From positions 231,529 through 295,528 of the forward strand of contig NZ_JQEZ01000003.1 in the NCBI RefSeq assembly GCF_000743705.1: a DNA stretch of 64,000 bases, in the 5' to 3' direction. Source of the stretch: Ruegeria halocynthiae. Its GTDB lineage: Bacteria > Pseudomonadota > Alphaproteobacteria > Rhodobacterales > Rhodobacteraceae. Of this stretch, positions 1-8,671 are shown in pieces; the first letter of the stretch is position 1; each line of letters starts with the position of its first letter. The position numbers were made by a program, and so were the translations under genes. A model generated the notes under the pieces. The model was not told the DNA's origin and did no database searches. It was given only the letters and a program-made list of their open reading frames with translations.

Positions 1-720
1 TGCAATCTGGTGATTGCGGGTTTTGCCATCTCACTGTTCGGCAGCATCGCCATATTGCCGACTTTTGTGCAAAACCTGCTGGATTACCCGGTTATCGATT
101 CCGGTCATTTGTTCATCCCGCGCGGTATCGCTGCGGGTGGGTCGATGGTCATTACCGGTACGGTGCTGGTGACGCGGTTTGACCCGCGGGTACTGGCCGG
201 GTTGGGGATGCTGTTGACGTCCGCTGGGAATTTCATGCTGGGCGCGCTGAACCTGAATGCAGGGTTCTGGCAGCTGGCCTGGCCTGGGGCGATCAGCGGT
301 TTGGGTATGGGCCTGGTGTTTGTGCCAATGTCGATCCTGGCTTTTGAGAGCATCTCGAAAGCAAAACAGGACGAAGCATCGGGCCTATTCAACGTGACCC
401 GGCAGCTTGGTTCATCCGTCGGAATCTCACTTGTGGGCACATGGATCGTGCGTGGGTTACAGACGAATACTGCGGTTCTCAGCCAGAATGTGACACCTTA
501 TAATCCGGCAGCACAGGCTTATTTGCAGCCGCTTGGCCTGACACCTGACAGTGCGCAAGGCGCGGCCATTCTAGGACAAGAGATCGCGCGGCAGGCCGAG
601 TTGATTTCGTACCTAACCGTCTTCAACAACTTGGGTCTGCTGGCTCTTTTCACCATTCCGCTGCTGTTTTTCTGCAAGGCCCAAAAACCGGGAACACAGG
701 CCGCGGTTCAGGCCCATTAG
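1..720 (+). CDS. MFS multidrug exporter, DHA2/EmrB type (5' truncated by window)
   Basis: This is the C-terminal part of a 14-helix major facilitator drug/proton antiporter. The reading frame is open to base 1, so the true start lies upstream of the window. About 240 residues remain. They contain several hydrophobic helices, a GLGMGLVFVPMS segment and a late DEASGLFNVTRQLGSSVGIS segment; the latter resembles the conserved helix of EmrB/QacA transporters. It ends in a basic cytosolic tail. Its stop codon overlaps, on the opposite strand, the stop of the first crcB gene, so the two are convergent. The substrate cannot be told from this fragment. Confidence 0.85.
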   Translation, partial: CNLVIAGFAISLFGSIAILPTFVQNLLDYPVIDSGHLFIPRGIAAGGSMVITGTVLVTRFDPRVLAGLGMLLTSAGNFMLGALNLNAGFWQLAWPGAISGLGMGLVFVPMSILAFESISKAKQDEASGLFNVTRQLGSSVGISLVGTWIVRGLQTNTAVLSQNVTPYNPAAQAYLQPLGLTPDSAQGAAILGQEIARQAELISYLTVFNNLGLLALFTIPLLFFCKAQKPGTQAAVQAH

Positions 721-1079
721 CGCATCAGAATAAGGCCCAGTCCCAGCGCGCCCCAGCACAAAACAAGGCTGACTAGGATGTTGCCGGCCGCCAGCGCAAT
801 CGTGCGTTCGCGTCTGAGTTCGAGCGATTGATAAGCAAAGCTGGAAAATGTCGTAAACCCGCCGCAAAAGCCAAAGACCAGTTGCTTTTCCTCTTCTCCC
901 ATCTCCACCGGTCCCCCAAGAAAGCCGATCCACAGGCCCAGCAGCAAACTGCCAAGTAAATTCACGATCAGGGTGGACACTGGCAGGTCATGATTGATCC
1001 GTAATGCAATCCAATGGCGCATTATCGCGCCCAATCCGCCACCCAGCCCGAACATGGCGTGCAGGAAAAGCGCGCTCAT
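717..1079 (-). CDS. crcB: CrcB/Fluc fluoride ion channel subunit 1
   Basis: A 120-residue, four-helix membrane protein of the CrcB/Fluc family, which exports fluoride as an antiparallel dimer. Diagnostic family segments are present: GGGLGAIMR near residue 15, the conserved Asn and Gly of NLLGSLLLG near 40-48, and GFCGGFTTFSSF near 70-81, which carries the Phe-box residues lining the pore. The ATG at 1079 is preceded by, and overlaps as ATGA, the stop of the other crcB gene. The two are therefore translationally coupled, and the products may form a heterodimer. A longer reading with extra N-terminal residues in this frame only overlaps the neighbouring gene. Confidence 0.93.
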   Translation of the reverse strand: MSALFLHAMFGLGGGLGAIMRHWIALRINHDLPVSTLIVNLLGSLLLGLWIGFLGGPVEMGEEEKQLVFGFCGGFTTFSSFAYQSLELRRERTIALAAGNILVSLVLCWGALGLGLILMR

Positions 1080-1483
1080 TCCAGCGACCTTGTCGAATGC
1101 AGCCGCCGCCCGATGGCTTCGCCAAGGATGGCGGCGGCAAGGCCAAAGGTGATTTCCAGCCCGGCTGCCGAACCCGCAGCCCAGAGGTCGACGCCAGCCA
1201 GACGCTGCAATTCGGCAACGAACGACGAAAATGTGGAAAGCCCGCCACAAAAGCCGACAGCCCCCAGATGCAGCACGTGGACATGAACACGGTGCCGAAC
1301 GGAATACAGCCAGCCCAGTACAAAACACGCCACGACATTGATGCCAAAAGTTGTCGTCAGCACTGCATGCCCGGTGATTTCGACCGAAAAGCTCTCGCGC
1401 AGCAAAGATCCCGCCGCGCCGCCGAAGAATACGACCGTGAACATCATGGCAGTGTTTCGGACTGTGGGTCGGGACTTTGTCAC
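1076..1483 (-). CDS. crcB: CrcB/Fluc fluoride ion channel subunit 2
   Basis: The second CrcB/Fluc homologue of a tandem pair, 135 residues from a GTG start; ATG codons at 1447 and 1444 are credible alternatives giving about 123 residues. It shows the family segments GGAAGSLLR, GINVVACFVLG with the conserved Asn, and GFCGGLSTFSSF with the Phe box. Sequence identity to the downstream copy is low, as expected for paired Fluc subunits of fixed opposite topology that work as heterodimers; dual-topology Fluc proteins are usually encoded singly. It overlaps the downstream copy by four bases (ATGA). No fluoride riboswitch signature was recognised upstream. Confidence 0.9.
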   Translation of the reverse strand: MTKSRPTVRNTAMMFTVVFFGGAAGSLLRESFSVEITGHAVLTTTFGINVVACFVLGWLYSVRHRVHVHVLHLGAVGFCGGLSTFSSFVAELQRLAGVDLWAAGSAAGLEITFGLAAAILGEAIGRRLHSTRSLE

Positions 1484-1701
1484 AGCCTTTGATCCTGCCT
1501 GTGTTCACCTTTCCTTTGGAATACAGACTGCTGCCGTTTCGATCAACCTTGGCCTGAACTGCGGAGTGGATCAAAATTACACCCGATTGCGTGAAGGTTG
1601 GCACAAATGCTTGCAATCAAAAGCCGGAATGCTTCACCTATGGCACTGGGAAATTCTGCCCGAACCGGTCATGTAAGCTGACACTCAGAGGAGAGCACGA
1701 A

Positions 1702-3282
1702 ATGGTTATACGCAGACTCTATTATTTTCTGAGCTATGTGTGCCTGCCACTGACCCTGTTGTGGGGTTTTTTCTGGCCGCCAGCACATTGGTTGCTGATC
1801 GTTCTCATCCCTTATGCGATTATCGGCCTCTATGATATGCTGACCACAAAACACAATGTGCTGAACAACTATCCTGTGTTGGGCCATTTCCGGTACATGC
1901 TGGAATTCGTCAGCCCGGAAATCCGGCAGTATTTCGTGGAAACCAACGAAAGCGGCCGTCCCTACAACCGGATTATTCGCGGGTTGGTTTACTCTCGCGC
2001 CAAGGGGCAGGTGGATACGCAGGCCTTTGGCACGCAGTATGACATCATGACCGTCGGCTATCACCGGGCCAACCATTCACTGGCACCCAAGGAGGTCGCC
2101 GAAAGCGAAGAGCGCGTGATGCTGGGTGGGCCGCAATGCACACAGCCCTATAGTGCGTCGCGCCTGAATGTGTCCGCCATGAGTTTCGGTGCCCTCAGCG
2201 CCAATGCGATCCGGGCCCTGAACGGTGGGGCCAAGGACGGAGGTTTTGCGCATAACACCGGCGAGGGCGGTCTTTCCCCGCATCATTTGGCCGAAGGTGG
2301 CGATATTATCTGGCAGATCGGAACAGGGTACTTCGGTTGCCGCACGTCCGAGGGTGGCTTTGACAAGGATCTGTTCGCCGAAAAGGCCAGGAAGGATGTG
2401 GTCAAAGCGATCGAAATCAAACTGTCCCAAGGTGCGAAACCCTCGCATGGCGGGGTGCTGCCTGCGGCCAAGGTGGACGAAGAAATCGCGCACATCCGCG
2501 GTGTGCCCGAACATCAGGACGTTATTTCCCCCCCCACCCATTCCGCCTTTGACGGCCCGACCGGGTTGCTGCATTTCGTGCAGCATCTGCGTGAAATGTC
2601 GGATGGCAAGCCCATCGGGTTCAAACTGTGTATCGGCCGGCCGTCCGAGTTCATGGCGATCTGCAAAGCAATGCTGGAGACGGGTATTCTGCCTGACTTC
2701 ATCACCATCGACGGTGCCGAAGGAGGCACGGGTGCGGCTCCGGTCGAATTTACCAATCGCTTGGGTATGCCCCTGAACGAGGCGTTGATTTTCGTCAACA
2801 ACTGCCTGCGCGGCGTGGGTCTGCGTGACAAGATCCGCATAATATGTTCGGGCAAGGTGGCCACCGGATATGACATGGTCGAGAAATTCGCCCTGGGTGC
2901 GGATATGTGCAACGCAGCCCGGGCGATGATGTTCGCCGTGGGCTGTATCCAGGCCTTGCATTGCAACACAAACCGTTGCCCGTCGGGTGTGGCCACTCAG
3001 GACCCAATCCGGGGGCGCGCGGTGAACGTGCCGCAAAAACGTCAGCGCGTGCATCGCTATCATGACGCTACGCTGGAAAGCTTTCGCGAGCTTCTGGGCG
3101 CAATGGGCAAGGAAAAAGTATCCGAACTGCAGCCTGTCGATATTCGCCGCCGCACAGCGGATGAGAGCGAGCGATCCTATGCGGAACTCTACCCCTTTGT
3201 TGCAGAGGGCGCTTTTCTTTCGGCAGACATACCAGATCAGTTCGCCGCTGACTGGAAAATGGCGGCAGCAGACCGGTTCTGA
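1702..3282 (+). CDS. FMN-binding glutamate synthase family protein, membrane-attached
   Basis: A 526-residue protein related to the FMN/Fe-S synthase domain of glutamate synthase, without the glutamine amidotransferase domain. The start at 1702 is chosen for the GAGGAGAG ribosome-binding site just before it; an upstream in-frame start lacks this. Residues ~5-50 form two hydrophobic helices, so the enzyme is probably held at the inner membrane. The core includes the barrel segment MSFGALSANAIRALNGGA, EGGTGAAP, and near the C-terminus HCNTNRCPSGVATQ, whose cysteines match the iron-sulfur cluster ligands of the family. Stand-alone members have poorly defined reactions, and ammonia transfer to 2-oxoglutarate is not demonstrated for this subgroup. 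It is divergent from crcB. Confidence 0.88.
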   Translation: MVIRRLYYFLSYVCLPLTLLWGFFWPPAHWLLIVLIPYAIIGLYDMLTTKHNVLNNYPVLGHFRYMLEFVSPEIRQYFVETNESGRPYNRIIRGLVYSRAKGQVDTQAFGTQYDIMTVGYHRANHSLAPKEVAESEERVMLGGPQCTQPYSASRLNVSAMSFGALSANAIRALNGGAKDGGFAHNTGEGGLSPHHLAEGGDIIWQIGTGYFGCRTSEGGFDKDLFAEKARKDVVKAIEIKLSQGAKPSHGGVLPAAKVDEEIAHIRGVPEHQDVISPPTHSAFDGPTGLLHFVQHLREMSDGKPIGFKLCIGRPSEFMAICKAMLETGILPDFITIDGAEGGTGAAPVEFTNRLGMPLNEALIFVNNCLRGVGLRDKIRIICSGKVATGYDMVEKFALGADMCNAARAMMFAVGCIQALHCNTNRCPSGVATQDPIRGRAVNVPQKRQRVHRYHDATLESFRELLGAMGKEKVSELQPVDIRRRTADESERSYAELYPFVAEGAFLSADIPDQFAADWKMAAADRF

Positions 3283-3334
3283 TTTTTTTCATGCCGTCGC
3301 CAAGGATTGACCATTTCGATCCGTCTTACCAATT

Positions 3335-3883
3335 GTGATGCGCATGAAGACATCGGATGAGGATCTGGCAAAAGCCGCCGCTAAGGGGGACGTGGATGCG
3401 TTCACCACGTTGCTGGCGCGTCATTATGATCGGGTCTATCGGCTGGCCTTCCGTCTGACAGGGCGGGCTGATCAGGCCGAAGATCTGACCCAGGACATCT
3501 GCGCGGCCTTGCCTGCCAAAATCGCGGGATTTCGGGCGCAGGCCAGATTCACGACCTGGCTGTACCGGGTGGTTGTCAACGCGGCCGAGGATGCCCGTCG
3601 CCGACACGCCAGCCACAGTCGGGCTGCTGCCGGGTGGGGGGATGTCGAACAGATGCGCCGGGCCGAGGCGGCAGAAACGGCAGAGGCGATGGATTGGTTG
3701 CACCGCGCCATGCGATCCCTGCCACAAGAATTGCAGGACACGCTGGCGCTGACCCTTGAGGACGAGATGACCCATGCCCAGGTCGCCGAAGTGCTGGGCG
3801 TTTCTGAGGGCACGGTATCGTGGCGAATGTCAGAAATCCGCAAACGCCTGCGTGCCCATCGGCAAGAGGAGCTGGCAGAATGA
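3335..3883 (+). CDS. RNA polymerase sigma factor, ECF type
   Basis: A 182-residue extracytoplasmic-function sigma factor. Region 2 is visible at about residues 15-85 (YDRVYRLAFRLTGRADQAEDLTQD, read as two adjoining stretches, then FTTWLYRVVVNAAEDARRR). Region 4 lies at about residues 115-175, with the helix-turn-helix VAEVLGVSEGTVSWRMSEIR. There is no region 1.1 or 3, as usual for ECF factors. The start is uncertain between GTG 3335, ATG 3338 and ATG 3344, because no strong ribosome-binding site is seen. The stop overlaps the start of the downstream vWA membrane protein (ATGA), indicating translational coupling. ECF factors are commonly held inactive by a co-encoded membrane protein, which makes that neighbour the obvious candidate partner. 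Confidence 0.9.
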   Translation: MMRMKTSDEDLAKAAAKGDVDAFTTLLARHYDRVYRLAFRLTGRADQAEDLTQDICAALPAKIAGFRAQARFTTWLYRVVVNAAEDARRRHASHSRAAAGWGDVEQMRRAEAAETAEAMDWLHRAMRSLPQELQDTLALTLEDEMTHAQVAEVLGVSEGTVSWRMSEIRKRLRAHRQEELAE

Positions 3884-5838
3884 CAGACGATCTTGAACAG
3901 TTGAAAACGCTGATGGACGCGGCCACGCCTGCGTCGGATGCGCGGCGGCGGGCGGAAAATCTGGCTCTGGCCCGAAATAATTTCGCGCGCGCCCAAGGAT
4001 CAGGCGACCAGATGCGTCCGACTGTTAAGCGAGGCCCGATAGCCCGCCTGACAGAAGGAGCGAAATCCATGTTGAATGCCCTCTCCCATCGCGGAGCGTT
4101 GACTGCGACCACTGCGATTGCCGCCGTGGCACTGGTGATGATCGTGCCGCAAACGCGGGATTATGTTGTGAATTCGAACGGTCGAACGCAAAGCCGGGTC
4201 ACAGAGCCTCAGGTTCAGACAGCCGAAGCGGATCAGGATGCAGCCACGCTTGAGGAACCCGTCGTTGAAGCCCCGGTTGCAATTGAAGAGGCGATCACCT
4301 CTGAGCTGCCTTCGGCGCCATTGCCCAAACTACGTTCTTATGGCTTGGTGCCCGAGGGCGCAGCCCCGTCTGGTGATGCAAGCGCGGGATTATATGGCGC
4401 GACATCCGCGCCGGTTCAGCGCGACTTTCAAGCTGAGCCAGAGCAGAATACCGAGGCATTTGCCAACGCCGATACCAATCTATTGAAGATCACTGCCAAT
4501 GACCCGGTTTCGACTTTCTCGATTGATGTCGATACCGCATCCTATTCGATTGTCCGGTCTTCGCTGATGCGTGGCCAGTTGCCGCCCAAGGATGCCGTCC
4601 GGATCGAAGAGATGGTGAATTACTTCCCTTACTCTTACCCGGCGCCCCAGGGGGATGCGCCGTTCCGCCCGACCATCACGGTTACGCCGACCCCGTGGAA
4701 TACGGGCACGCAGCTTGTTCATATCGGCGTTCAGGGCGCGTTGCCGCAGGTCGAAGACCGCCCGCCACTGAACTTGGTGTTTCTGATCGACACCTCCGGT
4801 TCGATGCAGGACGCCAACAAGCTGCCGCTGCTTAAGCAATCCTTCCGCCTGATGCTTTCCGAGTTGAGGCCCGAAGATCAGGTCTCGATTGTCACCTACG
4901 CAGGCAGCGCCGGTCAGGTTCTGGAGCCCACGTCAGCCTTGGACCGCAGCAAAATTCTGTCCGCACTGGACCAGTTAGAGGCCGGAGGGTCAACAGCCGG
5001 GCAGGCCGGTTTGCAACAGGCCTATCAGGTTGCTGAAAACATGGCCGCAGATGGGGAAGTGACGCGAGTGATCCTGGCGACGGATGGTGATTTCAACGTT
5101 GGCCTGTCGGACCCGGATGCGCTGAAAGACTTCATCTCTCGCAAACGCGACAGCGGTACGTTCCTAAGCGTGCTGGGCTTTGGTCGGGGCAATCTGGATG
5201 ACGCGGCAATGCAGGCGCTGGCGCAGAACGGGAACGGGCAGGCCGCCTATATCGACACGCTGGGAGAGGCGCGCAAAGTGCTGGTCGATCAGCTAACGGG
5301 CGCACTGTTTCCAATAGCCAATGACGTCAAGATACAGGTTGAATTCAATCCGGCGCAAATCGCCGAATACCGCCTGATCGGGTATGAAACCCGCGCGCTG
5401 CGGCGTGAGGATTTCAGCAACGACAAAGTGGACGCAGGCGATATCGGGGCGGGTCACACCGTCACTGCCATTTACGAGGTCACCCCGGTAGGTTCGGACG
5501 CGATCCGGAATGGCCCACTGCGTTACGCGCAACAGCCGGGTTCGGATGGGGCCGAGGAAATTGGGTATTTCAAGCTACGTTACAAAGCCCCCGATGCGGA
5601 CCAAAGCCAGCTGATCGAACAGCCGATCCTGCCTGCGCAGGGCGAGGTGTCGGATGATGTTCGGTTTTCCTATGCAATCGCGGGTTTCGGGCAAGCGTTG
5701 CGCGGGGGTGAGTATCTGGTGGATTGGTCATATGAGGACGCGATTGAACTGGCCACTTCATCCCGGGCGGCCGATCCGTTCGGCTATCGGTCCGAGGCCA
5801 TCACTCTGATGCGACTTGCCGCGTCGCTTGCCCAATGA
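3880..5838 (+). CDS. Membrane-anchored von Willebrand factor type A protein (YfbK-like)
   Basis: A 652-residue protein. Residues 1-70 form a charged cytoplasmic segment, ~72-92 a single transmembrane helix, and ~95-200 an acidic/proline-rich linker; then come the YfbK-type N-terminal domain, a vWA domain and a C-terminal YfbK domain. The vWA metal-ion-dependent adhesion site is visible as FLIDTSGSMQ (the DxSxS pattern), followed by the TDGDFNVG segment. It starts inside the stop codon of the ECF sigma gene, so both are made from one transcript. A cytoplasmic N-terminus plus a single helix plus a periplasmic sensor-like domain fits an anti-sigma arrangement. That role is inference; the N-terminus lacks a recognisable zinc anti-sigma HxxxCxxC motif. 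Confidence 0.88.
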   Translation: MTDDLEQLKTLMDAATPASDARRRAENLALARNNFARAQGSGDQMRPTVKRGPIARLTEGAKSMLNALSHRGALTATTAIAAVALVMIVPQTRDYVVNSNGRTQSRVTEPQVQTAEADQDAATLEEPVVEAPVAIEEAITSELPSAPLPKLRSYGLVPEGAAPSGDASAGLYGATSAPVQRDFQAEPEQNTEAFANADTNLLKITANDPVSTFSIDVDTASYSIVRSSLMRGQLPPKDAVRIEEMVNYFPYSYPAPQGDAPFRPTITVTPTPWNTGTQLVHIGVQGALPQVEDRPPLNLVFLIDTSGSMQDANKLPLLKQSFRLMLSELRPEDQVSIVTYAGSAGQVLEPTSALDRSKILSALDQLEAGGSTAGQAGLQQAYQVAENMAADGEVTRVILATDGDFNVGLSDPDALKDFISRKRDSGTFLSVLGFGRGNLDDAAMQALAQNGNGQAAYIDTLGEARKVLVDQLTGALFPIANDVKIQVEFNPAQIAEYRLIGYETRALRREDFSNDKVDAGDIGAGHTVTAIYEVTPVGSDAIRNGPLRYAQQPGSDGAEEIGYFKLRYKAPDADQSQLIEQPILPAQGEVSDDVRFSYAIAGFGQALRGGEYLVDWSYEDAIELATSSRAADPFGYRSEAITLMRLAASLAQ

Positions 5839-5840
5839 CG

Positions 5841-5877
5841 CCTGTATCGGGCGCAGCTGTCATGCTGCGCCCACAGG
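5841..5877. terminator. Strong bidirectional hairpin between convergent genes
   Basis: A perfect nine-base stem GGGCGCAGC/GCTGCGCCC with a six-base loop, enclosed by a second five-base pairing CCTGT/ACAGG. It sits 2 bases after the vWA gene and 8 bases before the end of the oppositely oriented lipoprotein gene. Position and symmetry fit a shared rho-independent-like terminator, although no long T-tract follows on either strand. Confidence 0.75.
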
Positions 5878-5885
5878 TCATCGGA

Positions 5886-6536
5886 TCAATACGATCTTGG
5901 GTTGTTGGCTGTGTGCGTGTGTATTTTTCGAATGCTCCATTCCACGGCGTCTCGCATGGTCTTTCCCAATGCGTCGTCAAACGCGGTGACCAGATCAGGG
6001 GTCTGATCACTGGCGGCGAGGATGCTTTCCTGGAATGAGCTTGAGGCGATGATCTTGTCTTCAATCTCGTCAATGATCTTGATGTTCATGCGAACTTCGA
6101 CCCGTACGGTCGACGACGTTCCGGTGTTGTTGACCACCATTCCCTGAAATTCGCGCAAATCTGGCACAATCACGTAATCAGCACGTAGACCAACAGTAGA
6201 CCGACCCACAGCGGCCACCTTGCCGCTGTTTTCATAGCTTTCGACCATCAATGTTTGCACAATCAACGGCGCCCGATCGACCCACCGTGCCCGGGATAGG
6301 TATTGCACCTGCAACGGTGTTGGCTGCACAGCTATCTGGTCGGTGTTGACCGCGGCTGTTGCCGTAGGTTCCTGTACGACGATTTGTTTTTGAACGCGTG
6401 GCAATGTCGACGAAAACGTGCTTTTCGGCGTCAACAGGTACAGGTCATTCGGTTTTGAGGCCTGCCTAAGCGTTTCCAGCCCGGTACAGCCCGTGATGGT
6501 TGAAACAGCCAGAGCCGCAAGTAAAAGCCGTATCAT
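5886..6536 (-). CDS. PqiC/ABC-type transport auxiliary lipoprotein
   Basis: A 216-residue outer-membrane-directed lipoprotein of the PqiC/DUF330 type. The signal peptide ends in a lipobox (STITGC), placing the acylated Cys at residue 17. The family forms the outer-membrane end of MCE (mammalian cell entry) lipid transport systems. It is the last gene of the minus-strand operon and overlaps the MCE gene by four bases (ATGA), so it is almost certainly the partner of that MlaD-like protein. The mature part has the mixed alpha/beta pattern YLSRARWVDRAPLIVQ typical of the family. Confidence 0.87.
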   Translation of the reverse strand: MIRLLLAALAVSTITGCTGLETLRQASKPNDLYLLTPKSTFSSTLPRVQKQIVVQEPTATAAVNTDQIAVQPTPLQVQYLSRARWVDRAPLIVQTLMVESYENSGKVAAVGRSTVGLRADYVIVPDLREFQGMVVNNTGTSSTVRVEVRMNIKIIDEIEDKIIASSSFQESILAASDQTPDLVTAFDDALGKTMRDAVEWSIRKIHTHTANNPRSY

Positions 6537-7849
6537 TGGCGGAACTCCGATGCTTGTGTTCCCAAAAGAAAGCGCGCGGGGTCACGTTCGACGCGGTCCA
6601 CCAACCGGTCCAGATTGATAACCAGGCGCTGGGATTCCTCGATGAAGCGTGTGAACTGCGGCAGGCCGACACGCATGAAATCTGACAGCTGACGCCGGTT
6701 CTCCTGAACAATTCCGTCGATTGTGGCCAGCAGGTCCGAGGCGGATTTGGATGCGCTGAGGATATCGCTGGAAATCGCATCCAGCCGTTCCGTGACCTGT
6801 TTGACAGTTGTGGCGACCTGATTGGCCGCATTCCGAATGTCGGTGACCACTGCGCCGACGTCTTCGTTTATGACACGATCAGCCGAGTCAAACGCCCGCT
6901 CTGCGGATTGTAATGTGCCTTTTGCAGTTTCCATCGCCCCTGTGATTGACCCAAGCGTCTTGTTGGCATTCAGGAAGGTTTCGGTAATGGTTGCCAGCGC
7001 CACGCTGCCCTCGTTGGATAGGCCGGTCACGTTTTCGGCCAGCTGTGACGCCCGGTCGATAAAGGGCTTCACATCCTGCTCAATAACTTGGTCGACGGTT
7101 TCAATTGTGCCCCTTGCGCTGGTCAGGGCGGTGGTCGCGGTTTCGGAAGCCGTCTTAATGCTTTTAAGGGTGTCCGTACCGGTTGTCAGAGTGGTCTCGG
7201 CCGTATCCGCCAGTTGATCCAGCCGGCTGGTAAAGTCACCGATTTTTTTGGCTGCGCCACCCAAATCCGACGAAAGGCCTTCGAAATCTGTCAGTGTTTT
7301 GTCCAACCGACCTGATGCAGAGGCAAGGTTGTCCAGAATATCGCTGACGGCTTTGCGGTTCTTGTCGTCGACAACGGAATTGAGGTTTTCGAGCAGGGTA
7401 ACCGCCTCATCCAGCACTTTTGGGGCGCCTTCAAACAGCGATTGAATGGTGCTGCGTTTGCTTTTTATCACGCTGTCCTGCGGCAGTTTTTTACCCTTGG
7501 ACGAACCACCGGATAATTCCACATAGCTGACCCCTGTAACGCCAAGGGATTGCAGCTGGGCGATCGTTTCTTCGGTCACGGGGATATCGGCGTCTACTTC
7601 AAGTTTTACGCGTACTTTTGAGGGGTCGTCATCATCCAGCCTCAGGGAAATGACCTGCCCGACGGGCAAACCATTGTAACTGACGCCGCCAGCAGCTGAC
7701 AGGCCCGACACGTTGTCGAACAGAACGTCGTAATAGGCGTACTGCCGCGATACCTCGAATTTCGCCAGCCATAGGAAAAAGCCGAACGCCCCGAGGATAC
7801 CCGCAAGGGTGAATGCGCCGATCAGGATGTAATTTGCCCGGGTTTCCAT
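6533..7849 (-). CDS. MlaD/MCE-domain phospholipid transport protein
   Basis: A 438-residue MCE protein. Residues ~8-28 form a membrane anchor and ~40-117 the MCE domain (VSGLSAAGGVSYNGLPVG, later VTGVSYVELSGG). A long region after residue ~140 is rich in Thr, Ala and Ser and predicted to be helical and coiled-coil, ending at residue ~430. This is longer than E. coli MlaD (about 180 residues) and resembles the PqiB/YebT-like or alphaproteobacterial MCE proteins whose helices form a periplasmic needle or tunnel. It lies 5 bases after the ABC ATPase gene and overlaps the lipoprotein gene, consistent with an inner-to-outer membrane lipid shuttle. Confidence 0.92.
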   Translation of the reverse strand: METRANYILIGAFTLAGILGAFGFFLWLAKFEVSRQYAYYDVLFDNVSGLSAAGGVSYNGLPVGQVISLRLDDDDPSKVRVKLEVDADIPVTEETIAQLQSLGVTGVSYVELSGGSSKGKKLPQDSVIKSKRSTIQSLFEGAPKVLDEAVTLLENLNSVVDDKNRKAVSDILDNLASASGRLDKTLTDFEGLSSDLGGAAKKIGDFTSRLDQLADTAETTLTTGTDTLKSIKTASETATTALTSARGTIETVDQVIEQDVKPFIDRASQLAENVTGLSNEGSVALATITETFLNANKTLGSITGAMETAKGTLQSAERAFDSADRVINEDVGAVVTDIRNAANQVATTVKQVTERLDAISSDILSASKSASDLLATIDGIVQENRRQLSDFMRVGLPQFTRFIEESQRLVINLDRLVDRVERDPARFLLGTQASEFRQ

Positions 7850-7854
7850 AGCCT

Positions 7855-8670
7855 CTACCTATCCTGCCCCTTCTCTTGCGCCGCACGCGCCCGGGGGCCA
7901 GTGAAATATTCCTGCACCCAAGGATGATCGACTTTGGTCATTTCTTCAATCGGACCTTCAACCAGCACGCGTTTTTCTGCAAGCACTGCGACGCGATCGC
8001 AAATCGCATAGAGGCTGTCCAGATCATGCGTGACCATAAAGACCGTTAGGCCAAGGGCGTGCTGCAACTCGCCAATCAGTTCGTCATAAGCGGCGGCCCC
8101 GATCGGGTCCAGGCCAGCGGTCGGCTCGTCCAGAAATACAATTTCGGGGTCCAAAGCCAGCGCGCGGGCAAGGGCTGCCCGTTTACGCATCCCGCCCGAC
8201 AACTCTGACGGGAACTTGCCGCAGCTTAGCTGAGGCAACCCAACCAGGCTGATTTTCAGGCTTCCAAGCGCCTGCATCAGGCTTTCGCTGATCTTCGTGT
8301 GTTCGCGCAGCGGTGCCATGACGTTCTGCAAAACAGTCAGCGACGAAAACAGCGCCCCATCCTGAAACGCCACGCCCCAGTGTCGTTCGATCCGGCGTCT
8401 TTCCTGCTCGGGGCCGTTCAGGACATCAACACCCAGCACGTCGATACTGCCTGCGGCAGGTTTGTTCAGCCCTACGATAGTGCGCAACAGAACAGACTTC
8501 CCCGTGCCCGAACCGCCGACAATCCCCAATACCTCACCGCGCCAAACATCGAGGTTCAGGTCCTGATGCACGACCTGCGGACCGAACTGGTTCGTCAAAT
8601 TGCGAACGCGGATCACGGCCTCACGCTGTGCGTCGGCACTGGCCTCCGGTTGCAGCGCTGTTCCCTCCAC
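7855..8670 (-). CDS. MlaF-like ABC transporter ATP-binding protein
   Basis: A 271-residue ABC ATPase of the MCE/Mla family. It shows Walker A GGSGTGKSVLL near residue 53, signature LSGGMRKRAALARALALDP, Walker B EIVFLDEPTAGLDP and a switch His in VTHDLDSL. The LSGGM rather than LSGGQ signature is characteristic of MlaF-type ATPases. The start is GTG at 8670, one base after the permease stop, so it is translated right behind the permease. It powers lipid movement through the MlaE-like permease and MCE protein encoded beside it. Confidence 0.93.
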   Translation of the reverse strand: MEGTALQPEASADAQREAVIRVRNLTNQFGPQVVHQDLNLDVWRGEVLGIVGGSGTGKSVLLRTIVGLNKPAAGSIDVLGVDVLNGPEQERRRIERHWGVAFQDGALFSSLTVLQNVMAPLREHTKISESLMQALGSLKISLVGLPQLSCGKFPSELSGGMRKRAALARALALDPEIVFLDEPTAGLDPIGAAAYDELIGELQHALGLTVFMVTHDLDSLYAICDRVAVLAEKRVLVEGPIEEMTKVDHPWVQEYFTGPRARAAQEKGQDR

Positions 8671-8671
8671 G

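Noticed and set aside
1484..1701. Possible fluoride (crcB) riboswitch upstream of the crcB pair
   Set aside because: Neither the CGATG-type first segment nor the CTGATGGC-type end could be found on the minus strand of this region.
2077..3063. Long reverse open frame (328 codons) within the FMN synthase gene
   Set aside because: It lies entirely opposite a well-supported gene, has no domain signature or ribosome-binding site, and its His/Arg-rich composition is that of an antisense shadow.
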